Part shown: one piece after another, positions 57,548 to 64,000 of the stretch | How the letters are laid out: each line of letters starts with the position of its first letter | Numbering within the stretch: position 1 is the first letter of the stretch | DNA from: Heterobilharzia americana | Lineage: Eukaryota > Platyhelminthes > Trematoda > Strigeidida > Schistosomatidae | Length of the DNA: 64,000 nucleotides | Direction: 5' to 3' | NCBI GenBank assembly: GCA_944470555.2 | Contig: OX104132.1 | Coordinates: forward strand, 12,719,755-12,783,754 | Made by a program: the position numbers and the translations under genes | The notes under the pieces: model-generated | Database searches by the model: none | What the model was told of the DNA's origin: nothing | What the model saw: only the letters and a program-made list of their open reading frames with translations

Positions 57548-57891
57548 TGTAGCGTCATACACTTCCCCAAAATCAATAGCCTAGGGTTTGACGACTTTCG
57601 ACATCGATGCTGACCTTGATAGTTTAACTGGACTCGCTAAGCTGAAGGCACCCGGTCAAGCATCCTGGCCATTTGGCACGCTGTCGTGTTACGTTGCATT
57701 GCTCGTATTCGACTCTCTAGCCAGTTAGTTGGAACGCATCGGTATTTTGGCATAACCATCCAAATATACTATTCCATCCGACTACGCTATCGTGTTCTTC
57801 CTTGGTCTCGTATTCGTGGGTATATAACAAGTTCGAATAATTAGTGATTGGTCTTTGCGTCTGTCAAGTTCGCACCAGGACAAATCCTAAA
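57548..57891 (+). repeat. 3' LTR, 344 bp
   Basis: Begins TGTAGCGTCATAC; differs from the 5' LTR only at its third base (T for C) and at one C for T in ACATCGATG. Preceded by a G-rich polypurine tract. Confidence 0.95.
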
Positions 57892-58048
57892 CCACAAAAC
57901 ATCCACCTCACCTAAGCCGAAAGCAAGAAAGCAGAGGGGATTTCCTCGCCCACTGCAGGAGTAAACCGAACAACTGGAACCAAGCCCTAAGAACTAGACG
58001 TGAGAGATCAAAAACTACCAGTTTTCTACGCTCGCTCTATCAATATTG
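57892..58048 (+). mobile_element. CR1 element C2, 3' end after the LTR insertion
   Basis: CCACAAAACATCCACCTCAC through CAATATTGGA matches the reverse complement of 45826-45982 (3' end of element B). It begins with the second copy of the 4-bp duplication CCAC. Confidence 0.9.
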
Positions 58049-58049
58049 G

Positions 58050-59490
58050 ACATTGGAGTCTAGTTGAGGTATGAACTTGATTGATACAACTAACTAATCT
58101 TGCACAATTCTGCATAACCAACCCCATAACGAATCTTCTGTACCACCACAATCATTACGAGCATGAGTTGACCGCAAGCTTCTATGTTAAGTGCCTCACC
58201 CCAAGCTTCACTACCACGACTAAGGACATTACTGTTTCTTGTCCCATACGCCATCTTATAATCTTCCCTCGGACTGCCTCTGACTCCATGATCTCATCCT
58301 ATTTGTTAAGGTTATCCACATCACTGCCATATCAACTGAAACGACCTGGGTTTCGCCTTTACTTTCGTTCTCCTTCTTTTTAACCTGTTTCTCCTCATTT
58401 TTTTGTTTTCGCTGGGCTCCTGTTCATCCTTTATATCCTTTTTTTACAACCGGTTAGAACAGCTGTCTCCTGATGTGACACCTGATGAACTCATTTCCAT
58501 CATAGTCCTTGAAAAGGTCATACAGTCCCTACAAATTTAAACCACACCAAACCGCCCGTCGCGCTGGCCAGAGCTGCATCAGATAGGTAGGTCAATCTAC
58601 TGGATCAAAACCTACCAAGGACCCGCAAACGTTCCATAAGAACTGAAAACCAGCGTGAGGAGATCAGTTAGTTTACACCTGCTCGTCAGAAGGTATTGGA
58701 TATTAGGACCTTAGACATTACTTTCAACGATATCAAATAAGATTCCACGATAATTAATAATAATAATATTTATTCCTGAATATACAGGCACATACCATTT
58801 TTACAGGTATGAATAAGTTTATATACAAATTACATTCATCTTCATGGAAGGTACTCTGAATCCCTACCGGTTGTCACTAGAAGATATGAGTGCTGTATGT
58901 TAATATAATGGAACATCCCGGCAGAATAAGTGTGCAGAAAATTTACAAGTTGGACAAGTGGAAGTATTGTCTTCGCATTAACAAAAAACAGGTTTGTATC
59001 TAGACACTACAGGTATTACCTGGAGAAAATAAAGCTTTAAGCTAATACTTCCATTGTAACAGTTTGTACTTCTTGCTTGAGATAATGATTGAAAGTTTAT
59101 GAATTGTTTACATATTGTACTTCATTGACGATCCCAGGACTATGTGATTCATGCATGTTAATACCATTCCACAACAAAGATTCATAATCTTGATGAATAT
59201 TATGATTGAAGGCCAAATGTCTTCACTTTTCCAACTCCAGCAACCAGAAACAGACTAGTTTGAATGCACCAAATAGACTTCCAGAACGTCTTGTCCGCCG
59301 TTTTCACGGGTCGTGACAGTCTTGCAGTTGGTAAGTGTTGGACTTTGCTGGTCACTTTTATAATGAGTTAATCCTAGATTTTGATAATTATGAAGTTGTA
59401 GTCCAGTGAACATTTTTTATTTCTGCTTGTTGTAGTTAAGTATTCTGAACGTGGTAAAGCTGGTTACCCTCCATGAAGGGTAGTTTCAGC
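58050..59490. other. No gene recognised
   Basis: A 100-codon frame (58081-58383) shows no known motif. An (ATT)n-like run lies near 58757-58772. Confidence 0.4.
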
Positions 59491-59491
59491 C

Positions 59492-59505
59492 ATGGTCTAT
59501 TCCTT
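59492..59505 (+). repeat. Target-site duplication, left copy
   Basis: ATGGTCTATTCCTT; exact match to 61161-61174. Confidence 0.9.
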
Positions 59506-61160
59506 CCCGACCGATGGCTGCTACCTTGACGTGGTGGTCGGGCTTGCATATCACAATGACCCAACGAGCTATGCTGGTGGAACGCTTGTTCCCTCGAGGT
59601 CCTACCATACCAGAAAGGTCTGTTGGATAGTGGTTAGACGAAAAGCAGTTACCGTTATAGTGTAAATTGCTACACTATGACGGGGGTCTGAGGGCGAAGT
59701 CGTACTGCTGCTAGCTGGATGGGGTGTGACAGCAGTAAGGTGTTCCCCTTGGATGACCAGCAGCGCCAGGTCCTGGAACATAGGCATGCTTACAGACGCC
59801 CGACAATAGCTGTATTTCTCGATCTGAAGGCGGCATTTGACTCCGTTGATCGAGAAGTCTTATGGCAATGTCTGTCACTGAAAGGCGTGCCTAGTAAGTA
59901 CATCACGTTATTGAAAGCTCTCTACTCGAACACTTGTGGGCATGTAAGAGCCTATGGCGAGTTGTCAAGGGAGCTATACTCATCAAGTGGTGTCCGTCAA
60001 GGATGCCCACTATCCCCATTCTTATTTAATTTTATCATAGATATTCTTATGGAGGTTTCCCTCTCGTCACCTGATTACAAAGACGTTGACCCGATCACAG
60101 GTGAATTTTCCTTAGGTCTAGAATATGCAGATGACACAGTCCTGTTAGGTGAAGACGCTGACTGATAGATGCAGAGTCTTCTGAACACTTTGAGTGGGAA
60201 TTTGAGAATGTTTGGGATGCGATTTTCACCACCCAAATGCAAATTTTTGCTCCAGGACTGGTCTTCAGCGGTACCGCGGTTAACAATAGAGAGTGAAGTG
60301 GTTGAGTGTGTTGACCACTTCACTTACCTGGGAAGTAGGATCAACCTCGGTGGGTTAGTTGCCGATGAGATTTCTGCACGGATACAAAAGGCTCGATTGG
60401 CTGGCTTTTGCCAATTTGCGCCACCTATGGCGCCGCCGTGATATTCGTTTGTCTATTAAGGGTCGCGTGTACTGCACAGCGGTCCGCTCTGTTCTACTAT
60501 ATGGCTGTGAAACATGGCCATTGAAAGTGGAGGATACAAAAAGGCTTCAGGTGTTTGATCACCGTTGCCTTCGTAATATAGGACGTATTCCGTGGTGTCA
60601 CCACATGAGTAGTGCAGAAGTTAGGTGTAGAGTTTTGGAGAGAAGAGGTAAGTCAGTCGACGAGGTTGTGAACCTTCATCGACTGAGATGGTTGGGACAC
60701 GTACTACGTATGCCTAGTCGTCGATTGCCTCGTCACACAATGTTAGCTGAGGTAGGTCCAGGCTGGAAAAAGGCCCGAGGTGGCCAGACTAAAACATGGC
60801 ACCAATGTATGAAGTCTCTGACTGTTGGTTTAAGCCATGTAGGACGATGCAGACTAGGTGGTTGGGGTCCACGGGACAAGAGGAACCAGTGGTTGGAGAC
60901 CCTAGGTGATATGGCTCAGAACCGAAGTCAGTGGCGCAGATGTTTACACACATTATCTTCATCTTAACAACGCTATATCGAATCTCACCATTTTGTCACT
61001 CCTCTTTCTTTTCTTTTCATACTTTATATTTCTTTTGACTGCACTCACTTATCTTCATCCTTCACCTCACTACCTTTTTACTTGATGTGCTGATATGAGG
61101 TGTGGCAACTCAGACCGTTACGCAGTAATGCCTGGTCCTATGTTGATAATGATGATGATG
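59506..61160 (+). mobile_element. RTE (SR3/Perere-like) element with internal deletion, bounded by a target duplication
   Basis: A 14-bp direct repeat ATGGTCTATTCCTT flanks it (59492-59505 and 61161-61174). Inside: an apparent 5' UTR (59506-59718), a short lead fused into RT (from about 59760), C-terminal domain to 60967, a 3' UTR and a (GAT)n tail. Endonuclease and RT fingers are missing. YADD is intact. So both element ends are present but the centre is lost. Confidence 0.9.
59719..60967 (+). pseudogene. RTE RT and C-terminal domain, one stop and one frameshift
   Basis: First frame 59719-60165: [57 protein letters not shown], ending at TGA/TAG (60162-60168). The same frame restarts at 60169 with MQSLLNTLSGNLRMFGMRF and CKFLLQDWSSAVPRL. 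A frameshift near 60395-60410 moves to [60 protein letters not shown] and GDMAQNRSQWRRCLHTLSS to the stop at 60967. The head (MGCDSSKVFPLDDQQRQVLE) is a deletion junction. Confidence 0.9.
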
Positions 61161-61174
61161 ATGGTCTATTCCTT
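61161..61174 (+). repeat. Target-site duplication, right copy
   Basis: ATGGTCTATTCCTT; directly follows the (GAT)n tail of the RTE element. Confidence 0.9.
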
Positions 61175-61179
61175 AAGTA

Positions 61180-61860
61180 ATTAATTATCGATGGCAACCA
61201 AGTCGACGTTTAGAACTGAATTATTTTTCTACAACGATTAAAAAGCAGACGAAGCAGCAGGTGGAGAAAGCAAGAATTCTAACAAGGAGAGTTTCTTATG
61301 TCCATGTTTCTCCCTACTTAACTTCCCTTGCTATGACTTTCATTGTATGTCCTTTTTCTATAGAGTATTTAAAAATATAAATTTCATGCTGTCATGTGGT
61401 ATAGAATCTCTGTTATTTTGATTACCGTGTTGGGTGGGGCAGAATGTGCCGTTAGTTTGAGTCAATATACTTCTGTAGTCTCACTGGTGCATACCGACTG
61501 ACACTTGAAATTTCAGGCAGGTTTGAGTAGCGGGTGACTGTTCCATGTACGTATGTGAAGGTTGACAATTTTGAGTGACGATATGTCAGTGTTGTCCCCC
61601 TCTTTCTGAGTAGCCTTTGTGGGTTTGTAAAGGCATCCTGAACGAAATTTGTCTTCATTGTTGATAATATTGGAGAGTATGATATCGTTGTATCTAAGGG
61701 TTTCTGAGCAGACAAGTGTGTCAACATGTATTGAGGTTGTTATGTGTTAAGTGTGAAAAGGCGAAAAATAGATGCGAAACAACGTGATGCCGAAAGTACG
61801 AATTCAAATAAGGACTGAATAAATCTGCATGAATGCAATAGTACTCTTTTGAAATTTTAT
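61180..61860. other. No clear gene
   Basis: A 91-codon minus frame (61727-61452) has no recognised motif. It may be flanking sequence of the SR2-like element. Confidence 0.4.
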
Positions 61861-62437
61861 CATTGTAATTTGTCCATTAGGTTACTAATGGAACATGGGG
61901 CTTCAGTAACACGTCTCCATTTCACTCTCTTTTCTCCAGTCTTTTCAACCCGGCTCCACGACTACCCACAAGCTTTCACTTCTTCCTCAAATGATCTCCT
62001 CTATATCGCCCTCGGACGCCCAACTCGTCGTTTCCCATTTGGGCTCTACTCGAGGGCCTGACATAACGCGTGATGTACCAAAACGGTCTTCTCAGTGTAT
62101 GTCAGATCCTATCCATCTCTACCTTCTTCTGCATATTTGTTGGGCTTTGGGTTCTTGGTTGTCTCGTCGCCAGCCAGAGTCCCTTATTGCTTATTCTTTC
62201 CGGCCATCTAATCTTCAGTACCGAGTGGGCGTAGGCGGCGGTTGTTCATGTATGTCTGTAGCTTGTTGGAAATGCTTTTCGTGACGCCCCAATTTTCTCA
62301 GCCATATAGAAGCACTGACTTGACTGTTATTAGTATTGAAAATCCGGATCTTGTTTGTACTAAGTGCAGTAGATCCCCACACTGGTTTCAGGTTAATAGA
62401 GTCCTGTCCTGCTTTTTCGATCCTGACTTTGACGTCC

Positions 62438-62827
62438 TCATTCATGCCACCTGTAGTTGAAACGATGCTTCCCAGTTGGATAAGTGAAAGAGACTACATC
62501 CTTTCGGTTTCTCCCATTGTTAGTGATTGGTGCTTGATGCTGATGTTGTTGGTTGAGTATCTTCATCAACTCCGTCTTCTCTACATTCACTTGAAGTCCC
62601 GTCCTCGCTGCCATCTCTGTCAACTTGTTGGTTTTTGCCTGTACACCTAGCTTGTGCGATATTAGACATGAATCATCATGGGCGAAATCCAAATCTTCTA
62701 GGGTCTTTTCATCGGTCCAGCCAGCGTATTCCCATCTTTTACTCTTCACAAGGTAGCACTTCTTCCAATCGGCAGATACCTTCCCCTCCTGCCAAACTTT
62801 CCGCCGTAGTGGTGACAGCGTGTCCAC
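62438..62827 (-). pseudogene. SR2-like RT with the palm deleted
   Basis: 129 codons. It runs from QEGKVSADWKKCYLVKSKRW straight into DEKTLEDLDFAHDD, where family members have some 130 residues of fingers and palm between WKK and LEDLDFADD. The active site itself has an extra His (FAHDD). Confidence 0.75.
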
Positions 62828-62833
62828 TGTTGT

Positions 62834-63310
62834 CTATGTATATGTTTTCAGTGGTTGCGGAGGAATTCCATGCGGTTCTGCTCCTTTCCCGGACTTCAAC
62901 AGCTTTATGGCGTTCAGGACTTCTGCTTCTATCGGAGTACTCGTGTTCACTGGTAATTCGGTTGATAGACTGCTGGTGGTATTTCTGGATGTGTTGCAGG
63001 TGGTGGTGGTTGGTTCAAAAGTTTTTGAAGTGGACCCATTGTTTGTCGGTTTCTCCTCTTTGCTAAATATGTTCCTTTCACTATCTTTCATTGGTCTCAT
63101 CTGCGTTGATCTCTTCCCAGATAGTAACCTGGTCATTTGATATAGTGTTGTCAGGTCTCTTTCTCTTCTACCTGCAGCCTGTTCTGCTCCACCTGCCAAT
63201 GCGTCGTAGAAGTGTCTTTTGTCTTTCCGCGCACTATTCTTCACTTCTTTGTCCAGTGTTCTATGCGTTGTGTTCATCTCTTCTTTTCGTTGTTCATCCA
63301 TGCACTGCAC
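62834..63310 (-). pseudogene. RT linker and start of RT, SR2-like element
   Basis: 158 codons: DKEVKNSARKDKRHFYDALA, LTTLYQMTRLLSGKRSTQ, IEAEVLNAIKLLKSGKGAEP. In RTE elements this joins endonuclease and RT. It ends at a stop after PPQPLKTYT, and the next frame (62827-62438) carries on. Confidence 0.7.
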
Positions 63311-63728
63311 TGCACTGGTTCATTTCCTGCCTCACCTTCTTCCTCTCTCCTCAATCAGTGTCCATGTGTCCGTCGAGATCCATTCCTTGTCATGTTTCCT
63401 CTTCCTTTCTAGTACGGTTATGCAAGTTTCTTTGGACATCCCTTTCAAAGACTTCCAGTGTTTTTTCACGCCCGATCCTTCAGGGATGTTGTTCTGATGC
63501 CTGACATGAAGATGTCCTTTGTAGTTCCATCTATCAGTAGCTGTTCTGGGTGTTGAACTTGAACTGTGGTCTGTCACCAACTTCTGTGAAGGCTTCCAAC
63601 TTGATTTTGATGGTAGGTCGTTGCACTAGATAGTGAGTAGTGTGAACCTACATCTCTTCTTAATCTGACCTTGTGTCCAGTAGGTTGTATCTCCACTTTC
63701 TTCACATTGAGATGAAGTCGATCTGATT

Positions 63729-63935
63729 TTAATTGTGTCCATCTGGTGAAATCAAATCCATGTCGCTTTGTGAATATCCTTGTGTTTGTACACTGCCTCC
63801 AATCACCAAATCATTGAATGCACAGAAATCTGCAAATAGTTCTCTGTTCTCATACATTCCACCGAGTACTTCACGACCCATGATGAGTTCTCTTCCTATG
63901 ATGTCCGCTTCCAGTTTGGCATTCATGTCGCCCAT
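63729..63935 (-). pseudogene. Endonuclease fragment of the SR2-like element
   Basis: 68 codons with GDMNAK (catalytic Asp/Asn of apurinic-type endonucleases in RTE elements), GRELIMGREVLGG, ENRELFADFCAFNDLVIGGS. The frame breaks at 63729 before the SDHxLV end. Confidence 0.75.
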
Positions 63936-64000
63936 TAGAATTTTGATATCGCCAACTGGGGTGGGGTCTTGTCTAGTAATGGTTGTAGTTGTCTGTAGAA

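Larger units (their letters stand above)
55077..57891 (+). mobile_element. Boudicca/CsRn1-like LTR retrotransposon, internally deleted
   Basis: Two 344-bp LTRs, a Trp-tRNA type primer site, gag, protease and the first part of RT, then a junction at about 57126, AT-rich filler, a polypurine tract (57533-57544) and the 3' LTR. The rest of RT, RNase H and integrase are absent; the internal part is only 2.1 kb. It sits in the 3' UTR of CR1 C2 and is flanked by CCAC on both sides. The two LTRs differ at two positions, so insertion is recent in evolutionary terms. Confidence 0.93.
61870..64000 (-). mobile_element. SR2-like RTE retrotransposon, open at the window edge, palm deleted
   Basis: Minus strand from the right edge: endonuclease MGDMNAKLEADIIGRELIMG, NRELFADFCAFNDLVIGGSV (63935-63800), then the linker with KGMSKETCITVLERKRKHD (63460-63390), KNSARKDKRHFYDALAGGAE (63240-63180), EVLNAIKLLKSGKGAEPHGIP, KVWQEGKVSADWKKCYLVK (about 62790-62740), then directly LEDLDFAHDDSCLISHKLGV, TGLQVNVEKTELMKI. 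The RT fingers and palm between these are missing. The C-terminal part continues in broken frames to about 61870. Confidence 0.85.

Noticed and set aside
1..64000. CRISPR array, operon or bacterial mobile island
   Set aside because: No regularly spaced repeats, no bacterial ribosome-binding sites and clear spliceosomal introns; the DNA is from a eukaryote.

Overview
The window is animal (flatworm) DNA, almost certainly from a blood fluke of the genus Schistosoma. The signs are an Smα-type hammerhead ribozyme repeat, RTE retrotransposons of SR2 and SR3/Perere type, CR1/L2-like elements, Penelope-like elements, a Boudicca/CsRn1-like LTR retrotransposon with a Trp-tRNA primer site and a CHCC gag motif, and tiny introns at the 5' end of the one host gene. 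The species cannot be told from the sequence alone.

One host gene is clear. It is the catalytic subunit of oligosaccharyltransferase, STT3B type, on the minus strand from the ATG at 45681 to a stop at 23216. I assembled nine exons (2,403 coding nt, 800 codons plus stop) whose joins all keep frame and use GT..AG borders. Introns 1 and 2 are each exactly 33 nt. Introns 3, 4, 6 and 8 are 3.4 to 7.0 kb and full of retrotransposon debris. Two exons (41204-41355 and 33003-33241) were found only by reading for splice borders and family motifs. An AATAAA lies about 50 nt after the stop.

Layout. 1-3 kb: CR1-like element, minus. 4.6-8.4 kb: decayed L2/CR1 element, plus (ORF1, endonuclease, RT). 8.4-10.7 kb: CR1 element A, minus (ORF1 and endonuclease only). 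10.7-23 kb: no recognisable host gene; a hammerhead ribozyme repeat (13.5 kb), RTE fragments (13.8 kb and 17.1-19.9 kb), tRNA-derived SINE-like repeats and an 84-bp (TA)n tract. 23.2-45.7 kb: STT3B, with RTE and Penelope copies in its introns. 45.8-49.3 kb: CR1 element B, minus, ending only about 0.14 kb upstream of the STT3B ATG. 50-51 kb: endonuclease fragment of another CR1 element. 52.7-54.1 kb: CR1 RT fragment, plus. 54.2-58.05 kb: a second, apparently identical CR1 3' end (C2), plus, split by a young internally deleted LTR retrotransposon (55077-57891, LTRs differing at 2 of 344 positions, 4-bp target duplication CCAC). 59.5-61.2 kb: an internally deleted RTE element bounded by a 14-bp target-site duplication. 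61.9-64 kb: SR2-like RTE element, minus, running off the window edge.

The host gene and the repeats are functionally separate. The points of contact are the CR1 3' end in the likely STT3B promoter region and the retrotransposon load of the introns. None of the retrotransposons here looks able to move by itself: each has lost a domain, has stops or frameshifts, or has an altered RT active site.
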